Source: Fluviicola sp.
Lineage (GTDB): Bacteria; Bacteroidota; Bacteroidia; Flavobacteriales_D; Crocinitomicaceae
Length of the DNA stretch: 64,000 nucleotides
Direction: 5' to 3'
Assembly: GCF_039596395.1 (NCBI RefSeq)
Contig: NZ_JBCNJT010000001.1
Location: 310,001 to 374,000 of the forward strand
A program made the translations under genes and the position numbers. Position 1 is the first letter of the stretch. Each line of letters begins with the position of its first letter. The notes under the pieces are model-generated. The model worked only from the letters and a program-made list of their open reading frames with translations, did not search any database and had not been told where the DNA came from. This document shows positions 46,743 to 55,475 of the stretch, piece by piece.

Positions 46743-47270
46743 ATGAAATTGTTTGATTTTTTCAAGTACAAAAAGACGCAAGTCAAAGACAAAGAGCCTC
46801 CTATTACATTAGAACCGGGTGTAGATGTCTTTGATAAAATTCAACAGGAATTTATTAGTAAGGCAACCACAAACGCTGAGAAAATCGTACGTGCATTCAA
46901 TACTAAATACGACGGAGCTTTTGATTATTCGATCCGCAGTTTAAACGTGCTGGATAGTTTAATCGAGGATTTTTCAGATTTTGCAGATCTTTCCGACGAA
47001 GAAATGATTGATGATTTTTGCGCACAAGCCGGGTCATACATCCTGGAAGTTGCACGAAGAACTTATGGCGGAGTTTATTTTTGGGAAGACGCTTTGAAGC
47101 AGCCCATGCTAAAAACAGGCCTTCCGGAATTTGAAATATCCATTTTGACCTTCGAAAAGGTGAAAAACCGGATCGTTAACGGAGATGAAGACAACATTCC
47201 TTATTTTTTCAAAGGATATTCGGAATGCGTTCGCAGGGCAGAAAAAGGCAATGTGGTAATATTTGTATAG
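46743..47270 (+). CDS. hypothetical protein
   Basis: A 175-residue cytosolic, acidic protein (FDKIQQEFISKATTNAEKIV, LNVLDSLIEDFSDFADLSDE, AQAGSYILEVARRTYGGVYF). The last fragment suggests an alpha/beta fold of the kind seen in small DUF proteins and toxin-immunity proteins, but I cannot assign a family. It stands alone after dnaE with its own likely promoter. Confidence 0.65.
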   Translation: MKLFDFFKYKKTQVKDKEPPITLEPGVDVFDKIQQEFISKATTNAEKIVRAFNTKYDGAFDYSIRSLNVLDSLIEDFSDFADLSDEEMIDDFCAQAGSYILEVARRTYGGVYFWEDALKQPMLKTGLPEFEISILTFEKVKNRIVNGDEDNIPYFFKGYSECVRRAEKGNVVIFV

Positions 47271-47399
47271 TTCAAATGTTTCAGCCGGGGCTGATTCAAA
47301 TGAGATTTACTTCAAAACGTTGAACTCTTTAAACTTTTTGAACCTTCTAAGCTTGGGACGAAGAAGATTTGAACTCTTTTTGAACCCCCTTTTAACCAA

Positions 47400-48641
47400 T
47401 CAGTTATTCACCGGTTTTTTCTTCTTCCCGTAAAACTTTCTCTTATTGCGGTTTTTGTTTTTCCCGTTTCCGTTAGAAGGACCGTTTGAAGCCTTCCACT
47501 CCGGAACAGGCCCGAATGCTTCCGGAAGTGTTACCCGTTGGATTTCCATTTCGATCAACCGTTCGATGCGCGATAATTTCGGCATGTCTTTCTGATTGAT
47601 TAGGGTAAATGCTTCTCCTTTGGTATTGGCGCGTGCCGTTCTCCCGATACGGTGTACATAATCCTCAGCGTCTCTCGGAGCATCGTAATTGATTACCAGG
47701 TTGATTTCCTTGATATCGATTCCACGGCTCATCACATCTGTTGCAACTAAAATACGCGTACGCTTGGAACGGAAACCTCTCAAAACTTCTTCACGCTCTT
47801 CCTGTTCCAGGTTCGAAGAAACACCCTGCGTATTTTTATACCCGGCTTTTCGAAGTGCATAAACGATTTCGTGAACCTTGCTTTTGGCAGAAGTAAAGAT
47901 GATGATACTGTCGTAATTGGCCCGTTCTTTCAGGATAAAATCAAGCACCGCATTTTTTTGTTCGTCAAAACAAAGAATCACATGTTGTGTTACTCCCGCC
48001 GCAGGTTTTGAAATAGAAAGGGCAATTTCCTTCGGATGGATCAGGATTTTGGACGCCAGGTTCTTGATCTTTGCCGGCATTGTAGCACTGAAAAGCAGCG
48101 TTTGACGCTTTTTGGGAAGATGGGAAATGATGCGCTCAATGTCATCGGAGAATCCCATATCCAGCATTTTATCCGCTTCATCCAGGATCAGGTGTTCCAA
48201 TTGCGAAAAATCAACATATCCCTGCATCATGTGGGATAACAATTTTCCGGGAGTGGCAACAATAATATCTGTTCCTTCAACCAGGGCACTTTTTTGTTCC
48301 TCCCAGCGTGCACCGTCACCACCACCGTAAATGGCAGTTGATCCCACTGAAACAAAATAAGACAATCCTTGAATTTCCTGTTCTATCTGTATGGCAAGTT
48401 CCCGTGTAGGGACCAATATTAACGTATTGATGGATGCGTCTTCCTTCCCGGTCAGCTTGTGCAGGATCGGCAGAATGAAAGCAGCAGTTTTTCCCGTTCC
48501 CGTTTGGGCACAAGCCAATAGGTCGTGATTAGCAAGTACTTCAGGGATGGAAAATTGTTGGATTGGAGTTGCATTTTCGAAGCCCATGTGATGGATGGCT
48601 TCAAGGACCAAATCATTTAATCCTAATTCATTGAATTTCAT
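47400..48641 (-). CDS. DEAD-box ATP-dependent RNA helicase
   Basis: A 413-residue RhlE-like helicase that unwinds RNA with ATP. All family motifs are present: Q motif (GFENATPIQQFSIPEVL), motif I AQTGTGKT, Ia PTRELA, II DEAD (VL-DEADKML), III SAT, V and VI (TDVMSRGIDI, YVHRIGRTAR). The tail from about residue 385 is Asn/Lys/Arg-rich (KNKNRNKRKFYGKKKK) and should bind RNA. A TAACTTTG box lies 5 nt before the ATG. The 47271-47399 gap holds AT-rich GAACTTTTT-type repeats. Confidence 0.94.
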   Translation of the reverse strand: MKFNELGLNDLVLEAIHHMGFENATPIQQFSIPEVLANHDLLACAQTGTGKTAAFILPILHKLTGKEDASINTLILVPTRELAIQIEQEIQGLSYFVSVGSTAIYGGGDGARWEEQKSALVEGTDIIVATPGKLLSHMMQGYVDFSQLEHLILDEADKMLDMGFSDDIERIISHLPKKRQTLLFSATMPAKIKNLASKILIHPKEIALSISKPAAGVTQHVILCFDEQKNAVLDFILKERANYDSIIIFTSAKSKVHEIVYALRKAGYKNTQGVSSNLEQEEREEVLRGFRSKRTRILVATDVMSRGIDIKEINLVINYDAPRDAEDYVHRIGRTARANTKGEAFTLINQKDMPKLSRIERLIEMEIQRVTLPEAFGPVPEWKASNGPSNGNGKNKNRNKRKFYGKKKKPVNN

Positions 48642-48646
48642 AAAGA

Positions 48647-48654
48647 CAAAGTTA
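48647..48654 (-). promoter_or_regulatory. -7 box TAACTTTG abutting the helicase start
   Basis: Minus-strand octamer fitting TAnnTTTG, ending 5 nt before the ATG at 48641. Suggests a leaderless or almost leaderless mRNA. Confidence 0.4.
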
Positions 48655-48765
48655 GTTATTCTTATTGAAGAAGAAATGCTTTTAGATAATAAGATGGTTT
48701 CTTAATAAAATGTTAAAAAAGATTCTTCAAGCAACTAAATAGTTACTATATCCGTTTAGTCTTCA

Positions 48766-48773
48766 TAGATTTG
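48766..48773 (+). promoter_or_regulatory. -7 box TAGATTTG before the T9SS cargo gene
   Basis: The octamer fits TAnnTTTG and ends 4 nt before an ATG at 48778 and 91 nt before the ATG at 48865. Transcription would begin near 48780, which disfavours the first ATG unless the message is leaderless. Confidence 0.4.
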
Positions 48774-48864
48774 CGTTATGAAGAAAAAAAATGCGGGTGC
48801 AAAGTTTTCCCTGAGCCTAACAGGTGTTTTTGCATCAATTGATAGTACATCCAGATTCATTTGT

Positions 48865-51186
48865 ATGAAAGCTCTGCCTTTAATCCTCTTGCTGATTAGT
48901 TTTACGAATAGTTCCGACGCCCAGATCGCTTCGGATAATCTGAGCTGGGTTCCCACAAGTTCGGTTACTTCCGCAACAAGCCCGTCTTTTAATACCTGTA
49001 ATGGTCCGGTTAGCTACACCATTACTTCGACGCTTGGTTTCAGGAATATTTCCGCAGCGGGTGATCCGAATTATACTACAGGAATGGTAACTCCGGCAGC
49101 AATTTTTGATCCGTCTACAACGATTCCTATGACGATTACCTTCTCGCAAACAGTGTGCAATATACGTATCCGGTTTGTTGATCTGGATGGTGCTCAAAAT
49201 GAGTATCTCAATGCAATTTCTCCGGCATACAGCGGTCTGATCGATGAGGTTGGGAACTTTTCTGACCCGGGAGGTTCTACACAGGTAAATACGAATATCG
49301 ATAATTCAAGTGGCTGGGTTGAATGGAACGGGCCAATTTCCAGTATTTCCTTCAATTACAATCGTCCCGGACCGGGTTGCGGTTTGATTATTGATTCCAT
49401 GATCTTTGAATGTTGTTCAACTTCACCGTGCAGTCAGTTTCCTCCATTGAATCTTGGGAATGACACCACGCTTTGTCAGGGTGCATCCATCACGTACACG
49501 GTTCCTGCCGGATATGATACCTACAACTGGAATATCGCACCGGGGAACCAGTCTAGTGTTACGATTACTTCACCGACCACTTTGGTACTGAATGTTGCAA
49601 ATTATACACAAAACCTGGTAGTGAACGGAGACTTTGAAGCCGGAAATACCGGATTCACAACCGGATATGGTCCGGGGACCGGCGGAAGTTTCGGATTATT
49701 GACGAATCCGAGTACCTATGCCATCACTACGAATCCCAACAGTGTTCACAATAATTTCGTGAATTGTGCGGATGTGACAACAACAGGGCCCGGAAACATG
49801 ATGGTGGTAAACGGTTCCACTGTGCCGAATACAACTGTTTGGTCGCAATCAATTACGGTAGATCCGAATACGAATTATTCCTTTTCTGCCTGGGTAACCA
49901 GTGTGGAAAACATTACTCAGCCAAACGTGGCAATTTTGCAGTTCTTCATTGATGGAGTTCAGATCGGGCCAGTATTCAGTCCGACGTTAAACGGGTGTGA
50001 CTGGCAGCAGTTTATTCAAACCTGGAATTCCGGAGCGAATACTTCCGCTACCATCAGTATCGTGGCGCAGGTATCCAGCGGAAACAATGACTTTGCACTC
50101 GATAACATTACTTTTAATACGGTTTGCCCGCAAACGGACACGATTGTGATTTCGTACGATTCGTCAAGCATCAGTGCCGGGCCGAACATTACTTTCTGTG
50201 CGAACGAGCCTCAAACGGTTACTGCAACTGCTAATTTTGCCAACCCGAATTTTACCTGGGTTTCCGGACAAACGGGAGCAACAATTGCTCCGATCGTTTC
50301 AGGAAGTTATGTGGTACAAGCTGTATCTCCTAACGGATGTAACCTGAAAGATACCGTAGCAGTAACTGTTAAAGCGATGCCATGGGATTTTGATACGGTT
50401 GCTCAGATCCCTTCCGATTGCGGAACAAACAACGGGGCGGTTTACGTCTTGATGAACGGAACGTTTAACGGGAACCAACCGATTTATACCTGGAGTGGTC
50501 CGGGAGCGAATAATCCGAACCAGATCAATGCTTCCGTATGGCAGAATTTATCTCCGGGATGGTATTACATTGATGTGGAAAGTAATGGTTGCCACAGAAA
50601 CGATTCCATATTGGTAGTTCCGTTGAATCCACCTGTGGCTAACGTTTCTGCCAATCCAACTTCCGGTTACGGGCCATTGTCTGTCACCTTTACAAACGGA
50701 AGTACCAACTCGAATACTTTTGACTGGTATTTTGGAAATGGAAACAGTACCACGACAACGGATCTTTCCTCTCAGAACCAGGTATACGATTCAGTGGGAA
50801 CTTATTTGGTAACACTGGTAGCAATCAACGGAAGCTGTACGGACACTGCTTTTGTAAATGTCACCGTACTTCCTCCTCCGGTTCCGCCGGTTATTCCTCC
50901 GGTAGTGCCGGTAGATCTGAAAACTCCGAACATCTTCACACCGAACGGGGATAACGTAAATGACTTCTTCACATTCGAATTGCTGAACATCAAATCACTG
51001 GATGTAACGATTGTGAACCGCTGGGGGAACCCGGTTTATACTTCCAGTGCGATTCCATTTATCTGGAACGGAAAAGATGCAGCCGGCAATATGATGGACG
51101 ACGGAGTGTACTTCTACAAATACACTGCAAAAGGAGCTCAGGACGAACCGTTCGAAGGACAAGGGTTTGTGCAGCTGATCAGATAA
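48865..51186 (+). CDS. secreted T9SS type B (gliding-associated) surface protein
   Basis: The ATG at 48865 gives a clean signal peptide (MKALPLILLLISFTNSSDAQ); an in-frame ATG at 48778 would add 29 residues before it. The ~773-residue product is rich in Thr, Asn and Ser beta-sandwich repeats, with a carbohydrate-binding-like module (about 250-420; VVNGDFEAGNTGFTTGYGPG), a PKD-like domain (about 615-700; GYGPLSVTFTNGS, FDWYFGNGNS) and a C-terminal gliding-associated/type B sorting domain (about 715-773; PNIFTPNGDNVNDFFTFE, VNRWGNPVY, DGVYFYKYTAKG). It should be exported by the type IX system and retained on the surface or released. Confidence 0.9.
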   Translation: MKALPLILLLISFTNSSDAQIASDNLSWVPTSSVTSATSPSFNTCNGPVSYTITSTLGFRNISAAGDPNYTTGMVTPAAIFDPSTTIPMTITFSQTVCNIRIRFVDLDGAQNEYLNAISPAYSGLIDEVGNFSDPGGSTQVNTNIDNSSGWVEWNGPISSISFNYNRPGPGCGLIIDSMIFECCSTSPCSQFPPLNLGNDTTLCQGASITYTVPAGYDTYNWNIAPGNQSSVTITSPTTLVLNVANYTQNLVVNGDFEAGNTGFTTGYGPGTGGSFGLLTNPSTYAITTNPNSVHNNFVNCADVTTTGPGNMMVVNGSTVPNTTVWSQSITVDPNTNYSFSAWVTSVENITQPNVAILQFFIDGVQIGPVFSPTLNGCDWQQFIQTWNSGANTSATISIVAQVSSGNNDFALDNITFNTVCPQTDTIVISYDSSSISAGPNITFCANEPQTVTATANFANPNFTWVSGQTGATIAPIVSGSYVVQAVSPNGCNLKDTVAVTVKAMPWDFDTVAQIPSDCGTNNGAVYVLMNGTFNGNQPIYTWSGPGANNPNQINASVWQNLSPGWYYIDVESNGCHRNDSILVVPLNPPVANVSANPTSGYGPLSVTFTNGSTNSNTFDWYFGNGNSTTTTDLSSQNQVYDSVGTYLVTLVAINGSCTDTAFVNVTVLPPPVPPVIPPVVPVDLKTPNIFTPNGDNVNDFFTFELLNIKSLDVTIVNRWGNPVYTSSAIPFIWNGKDAAGNMMDDGVYFYKYTAKGAQDEPFEGQGFVQLIR

Positions 51187-51209
51187 AAAACAAATGTAAA
51201 AGATATACG

Positions 51210-51242
51210 ATGGCGGGCTTGGATTATTTCCGGGCCCGCCAT
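51210..51242. terminator. shared terminator hairpin of convergent genes
   Basis: A 9-bp stem ATGGCGGGC/GCCCGCCAT with a 15-nt loop lies between the stop at 51186 and, on the other strand, the end of the lipoprotein gene, whose last codons it overlaps. Confidence 0.6.
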
Positions 51243-51694
51243 TCTTTTAAGGTCAATTCTTCATCTTCTGCCACATCGTAATAATAGATGCTGTTGTCGG
51301 GATAAATGCGGAATTCAAAATAAGTTGCCAAAGCCTCACCGTTGTCCTCCGAAATGGAAATGCCGTAGTATTCCTGGTCATCAGACGGTTCGGAAGAGAT
51401 ACGGCCTACCAGGTGGCGTTTTCCCTTCGATTCACGTTCTACTTTATCGGATAAAGCCTGCACTTCCGGAAGTTTCCAGATTTCGTCAATGAGCTTGTCT
51501 TCCGTTTTGGTTATTTTAACATGGGTATCTTTTTTCGGCTTGGGAGCTTCGGCTTCTGTTTCCACCTTCGTTCCGTCAACGCTTTTCTCTGTCTCAACAG
51601 GAGCTACAGGAACTTCGGTTTCTTCCGGCGTGTCGCCACATGAAAACAGAAGGGTCGTAAAAAGAATTGCTGCTATCGGTTTGTAATTTTTCAT
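51224..51694 (-). CDS. lipoprotein of unknown function
   Basis: A 156-residue protein with signal and lipobox LLFSCG (Cys 19), then an acidic Pro/Glu/Thr-rich linker (about 20-62) and a compact C-terminal domain (about 63-156) with YYGISISEDNGEALATYFEF and YPDNSIYYYDVAEDEE. Beta strands here recall small PepSY- or NTF2-like folds but I cannot assign a family. Convergent with the surface-protein gene. Confidence 0.72.
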   Translation of the reverse strand: MKNYKPIAAILFTTLLFSCGDTPEETEVPVAPVETEKSVDGTKVETEAEAPKPKKDTHVKITKTEDKLIDEIWKLPEVQALSDKVERESKGKRHLVGRISSEPSDDQEYYGISISEDNGEALATYFEFRIYPDNSIYYYDVAEDEELTLKEWRARK

Positions 51695-51749
51695 GAAAAC
51701 AAGTTAATTATAATTCCGTATATTTAGTAATAATTTTAACACCTGTTAT

Positions 51750-52370
51750 ATGAAAATAGTAGTCGGATTATTAGCATGTTTTATCAGTTCATTCAGTTTC
51801 GGACAAGTTGCATTGGCGATGCCGGAATACAACGTTGTGTACCGTGGATACGACAATAAGTTTGAAATCGGAGCAGGAGCGGATACCCGTTTTATCGTTT
51901 TGGAAAGTACACAGGCTGAAGTTTTCAGAGGAGATTCCTGTTTTTATGTCAGACCGAACGGGCCTGAGAAAACCATTACGGTGACGATGAAAAACCTGAA
52001 GGAAAATAAGGTGTTGAAAACGTACGAATTCCGCGTGTTGAATATGCCCGTTCCTTCTGTTTATGTGGGAAGTGCTCTGGAAGGAACAACAGTTGTTACC
52101 CTGGATAATGCAGATGTTCGTGTAGGCTACGAAGAAACTGCCGTGCTGCAGAGCGCCGGATTTGACGTGATCAGTTATGAAGTGACTTCCGTTTCCATTG
52201 CAAACCCGCTTCCTTCCATTACAGGATCGAAAATTACCCCGGAAGTCATCGAAGCGCTGCGAAAAGCAAAAGAAGCAAGCAAAGGAAAACCGATTACGTT
52301 CAACCTGGTCGTTCAGGCGAAAGGAAAAGATGGACTGATCCGTAAAAGAACCGCGGCGTTTATTTATTAA
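51750..52370 (+). CDS. secreted GldM C-terminal-domain-like protein
   Basis: A 206-residue protein with a signal peptide (1-18, ending SFG). The mature part resembles the C-terminal beta domain of the gliding/type IX motor protein GldM: NVVYRGYDNKFEIGAGADTR matches the NVLYRGxDNP pattern, and FRVLNMPVPSVYVGSALEGT and SAGFDVISYEVTSVSI match later blocks. Full GldM is about 500 residues with an N-terminal membrane helix and long coiled region, which are missing. It may therefore be a soluble competitor or accessory of the motor; inference only. Confidence 0.65.
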   Translation: MKIVVGLLACFISSFSFGQVALAMPEYNVVYRGYDNKFEIGAGADTRFIVLESTQAEVFRGDSCFYVRPNGPEKTITVTMKNLKENKVLKTYEFRVLNMPVPSVYVGSALEGTTVVTLDNADVRVGYEETAVLQSAGFDVISYEVTSVSIANPLPSITGSKITPEVIEALRKAKEASKGKPITFNLVVQAKGKDGLIRKRTAAFIY

Positions 52371-52468
52371 AGGTTAAAAGTTCCAGGAGTTCAAAAGTTC
52401 CAATACTGTTAAACTTTTGAACCCTTTGAACTTGTTTTGAACTTTATGAGGTTTCGGTGAAGTTTTGT

Positions 52469-52476
52469 TAACTTTG
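52469..52476 (+). promoter_or_regulatory. -7 box TAACTTTG abutting the serine-hydrolase start
   Basis: Fits TAnnTTTG and ends 4 nt before the ATG at 52481. Upstream (52371-52446) is AT-rich sequence of the GAACTTTTGAAC type. Confidence 0.4.
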
Positions 52477-52480
52477 CGGC

Positions 52481-53725
52481 ATGATTCCCGGATTTACTCG
52501 CTTTACAGCCCTTTTTGTATTCCTTTTTTTGCTTTTTAGCTGTCAGACAGAAACCATGTCAACTAAAAAAGCAGGCTCTCAAAAGGCGTCCGGTGAGTTT
52601 CGGTTTCCGAAGTTCAATCCGGTTCCGAAATCTTTTGTTCCGCATTATTACGATAGTATCAGTCAGTTTTACCGCGATCGCATTGCACCCGATTTCAACG
52701 GAATGTTCCTGGTGGCAAAAAACGGTGAAATTGTCTATGAACGCTACAAAGGAATGGCGAATCATCAGTTCAATCGACGGGTGGACAAACACACACCGCT
52801 GCATGTTGCCTCTATTTCCAAAGTCGTTACAGCGATGGTGATCTGCAAATTGGCGGATTCAAACCTCGTGGTGCTCGATAAGGACATTCGTTCGTATTTG
52901 CCGGAAATCATGTATGAAGGAATTACAGTAAGGATGTTGCTGAATCACCGCAGCGGAATTCCTTATTACGGTTATTTTCCGTATTCCATCTGGCCGGCAA
53001 ACAAAAACCTGACCAACCAAAAGATTGTCCAGTTGCTGAATGCGTATAAAATGCCTTTGTATTTCCCTCCGAATTCACAGTTTTCCTATTGCAATACAAA
53101 TTATGCGCTATTGGCATTGATAGCAGAACGAATTACACATAAAAAGTTTCCCGCGTTGGCGAAGAAAATGATCTTCGATCCCTTGAAAATGACCGACTCG
53201 TTTATCAATGACGGATCGCAGAATTCAGATTCGCTCGCAAGATCCTACGATTCGCGAAACAGATTGGAGCCGTTTACAAACCTGGACGGCGTTTATGGAG
53301 ATAAGAATTTATACACCACCGCAAGGGATTTGCTGAAACTGGATAAAGCGACTTATTCCAACGCTTTTTTAAGTGATTCGATCAAGAAACAGATTTTCAG
53401 AGGTTACAGCTACGAACACAAAGGAAAAAGCAATTACGGCCTGGGATACCGCATGCGAGAAGACAAGGGAAAATCAACCTTGTTCTTTCACACCGGATGG
53501 TGGCATGGAAATACCGGATGTTATGCTTCACTCAGACAGGACACCATTTGCATGGTCATCATATCAAACCATTATACTAAAAAGGTTTTCAGTATCAATC
53601 ATTTGTCCGTTTTGTTCGGGAATTATCCTTACGAGCCATTGATCGACACGAAAGAAAATTTCATCAAACCGAATGCAGCTATCCGGCAAATGGATGAAGC
53701 TGTGCGGAAAAAGAAGAAACCATGA
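52481..53725 (+). CDS. serine hydrolase of the beta-lactamase/PBP fold
   Basis: A 414-residue lipoprotein-type exported enzyme (lipobox LLFSC, Cys 21). The class C beta-lactamase/D-Ala-D-Ala peptidase motifs are present: SxxK at S111-K114 (ASISKVV), YxN in FSYCNTNYALLAL (about 205), and HTG in FFHTGWWHGN (about 332). The substrate could be a peptidoglycan peptide or an ester. It overlaps the YchJ-like gene by 4 bp and so is likely in one transcript with it. Confidence 0.88.
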   Translation: MIPGFTRFTALFVFLFLLFSCQTETMSTKKAGSQKASGEFRFPKFNPVPKSFVPHYYDSISQFYRDRIAPDFNGMFLVAKNGEIVYERYKGMANHQFNRRVDKHTPLHVASISKVVTAMVICKLADSNLVVLDKDIRSYLPEIMYEGITVRMLLNHRSGIPYYGYFPYSIWPANKNLTNQKIVQLLNAYKMPLYFPPNSQFSYCNTNYALLALIAERITHKKFPALAKKMIFDPLKMTDSFINDGSQNSDSLARSYDSRNRLEPFTNLDGVYGDKNLYTTARDLLKLDKATYSNAFLSDSIKKQIFRGYSYEHKGKSNYGLGYRMREDKGKSTLFFHTGWWHGNTGCYASLRQDTICMVIISNHYTKKVFSINHLSVLFGNYPYEPLIDTKENFIKPNAAIRQMDEAVRKKKKP

Positions 53726-54105
53726 GTTCGGAATCGGGTCAAATGTGTTATTGCTGCAGTCAAAAAAGCTTCGAGGCATGCTGCGAACCTTTTCTGCTGG
53801 GAACTGCTTTTCCTGCAACTGCTGAAGAATTGATGCGTTCCCGTTATTCGGCCTACGTGACGAAAAATGTTCCGTACATCATGGAAACGACTTCCCCGAA
53901 ATTCCGGAAATATTACAGTGCAAAATCCATCCTGGAATGGGCAGCTTCCAGTACATGGATCAGTTTGGAAATACTTTCTGCTTCCGAAAAACGCGTCAAA
54001 TTTGTGGCAACTTACCTGGATGGGAATGGGGAATTAACACGTCATACCGAAGATTCCAGGTTTGAGAAAATAGGAGACCGCTGGTATTTCAGGGACGGAA
54101 ATTAA
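53722..54105 (+). CDS. YchJ-family metal-binding protein
   Basis: 127 residues with an N-terminal SEC-C zinc-binding motif (CYCCSQKSFEACCEPFL) and the YchJ core (PATAEELMRSRYSAYVTKNV, WISLEILSASEKRVKFVATY). Role unknown. The gene starts inside the last codons of the serine hydrolase. Confidence 0.85.
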   Translation: MSSESGQMCYCCSQKSFEACCEPFLLGTAFPATAEELMRSRYSAYVTKNVPYIMETTSPKFRKYYSAKSILEWAASSTWISLEILSASEKRVKFVATYLDGNGELTRHTEDSRFEKIGDRWYFRDGN

Positions 54106-54195
54106 TTCAAAATTCAAAAAATTGTGATTAGCAAAATTAGATATGTTGATCTGCTCGAATCCGATAATTCGTAATCCGGCATTCGCAATTGGGAA

Positions 54196-55152
54196 TTATT
54201 TAAACAATTCTTTCAAAACCCGGCCTTTCCCGGTTGGTACGGAGAAATGCAGGATTTCGGAGATCGTTTTGCTGATATCCAATTGCTCTGCGCACTCTTT
54301 GGATTCTACGTTCTTCTTGAAATCGGGGCCCATGGCCAGTAAACTGATGTGTCTGCATCCTTCACAGTTATCGCCGTGGCTGATGTATCCATCCTTGTGT
54401 CCGTCCAAATGACGGCCGTGATCGTTGGTAATGATCAAAGCAGTTTTGTCTTTCAATTTCTCATTCGACTGGATCATGTTCCACAACTGGAAAGCATAAT
54501 CGTCGCATTTTTGGATGGATTTCAGGTACATGTCCCATTGCTTCGAATGCGCGTAGGCATCGGCTGCCAATAAGTTGATCAGCATCAGATGCGGCGGGTT
54601 ATTCCCTGAAAGCAATTCGGTCACTTTATCAAATGTTTCCTGGTCTGAAGTGTAATCGGCCCCGTTTCCGTGCAATCCGCAGTACGTTTCCGGTTTGTAC
54701 ACATTCCACCATTTCTTGTAGTTCGTATTTCCAAGCACTTCCAGTTTTCCCTTGCTGGAAACCACCCATGCGTCCGATTTAGGAACTCCTTTTTCCCGCA
54801 GGTAGTATTGGAACATGGTTGGATACTTGGGCAATTGTTTTCCGGCATTTGAAAGACGCTGGTATCTTCCTGTAATAATCGCCGAATGCCCGGAAATGGT
54901 GTAAGTAGGTCCGTTATTCCGGAAATTGCTCAGCAATACGCCTTCTTTTTTGAGTTCATTTCCAAGATGCGGGATGTATTGATAAGTCGTGTCGCCAAAT
55001 GTTTCCGTATAGCGGGGCCCGTCAATAATCAGCACAAAAACGTATTCCGTATGGTATTTTACGGGTTGCTCCTCAGGCAGTCTGTTGAAATCGAAAGAGG
55101 AGGTAAGGATTACTCCAACTGCGATTACCACTGAAAGTAACAATTTAGCCAT
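54196..55152 (-). CDS. alkaline phosphatase-superfamily hydrolase
   Basis: A 318-residue exported phosphatase/phosphodiesterase or sulfatase-type enzyme. Metal ligands and nucleophile are seen in VFVLIIDGPRYTETFGDTT, GPTYTISGHS (Thr nucleophile, near residue 87), DAYAHSKQWD (about 195), NDHGRHLDGHKDGYISHG and CEGCRHISLLA (about 240-270). An N-terminal signal (1-19) is present. No sulfatase Cys motif, so phosphatase or nucleotide pyrophosphatase activity is more likely. The 54106-54195 gap is AT-rich with AATTCG-type repeats. Confidence 0.86.
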   Translation of the reverse strand: MAKLLLSVVIAVGVILTSSFDFNRLPEEQPVKYHTEYVFVLIIDGPRYTETFGDTTYQYIPHLGNELKKEGVLLSNFRNNGPTYTISGHSAIITGRYQRLSNAGKQLPKYPTMFQYYLREKGVPKSDAWVVSSKGKLEVLGNTNYKKWWNVYKPETYCGLHGNGADYTSDQETFDKVTELLSGNNPPHLMLINLLAADAYAHSKQWDMYLKSIQKCDDYAFQLWNMIQSNEKLKDKTALIITNDHGRHLDGHKDGYISHGDNCEGCRHISLLAMGPDFKKNVESKECAEQLDISKTISEILHFSVPTGKGRVLKELFK

Positions 55153-55475
55153 GTTTCACTTTGAAGCCATAAAGTTACTTTTTTAAATGAAATAGAACGA
55201 TTGTGAAATATTAGCATTCTAAAATAAACCCAATTTTGTAACGTTTCTTAATTTTAGAATTCTAAACTGAGAGACTTCTGCTTATGGTAAGCTTTTTCGG
55301 GATTAAATTTTTAATTCATTGCGTAAGATTTCTATTTTCAAATAGGGAAAAAGATCATTCCTTTTTTGTATCTTACTATTCATTAATTTCAAATCCGGTT
55401 CAAAAGATTCCTTTCAAATTTACTCTACAATTTTTGCCGCAATTTTAACTAAGGAGATTACAACTATTTATTTCG
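55153..55475. other. 323-bp divergent intergenic region
   Basis: The region lies between the phosphatase and the LytTR regulator and must hold both promoters. No exact TAnnTTTG box was found close to either start; TACAATTTTTG near 55423 is a loose match for the plus strand. AAGGAGA at 55451-55457 is a Shine-Dalgarno-like stretch, but 18 nt from the start. No gene visible. Confidence 0.4.

Noticed and set aside
52371-52446. AT-rich GAACTTTTGAAC-type repeat, similar to 47320-47395
   Set aside because: The resemblance is low-complexity and not exact; I could not define a unit or boundaries.
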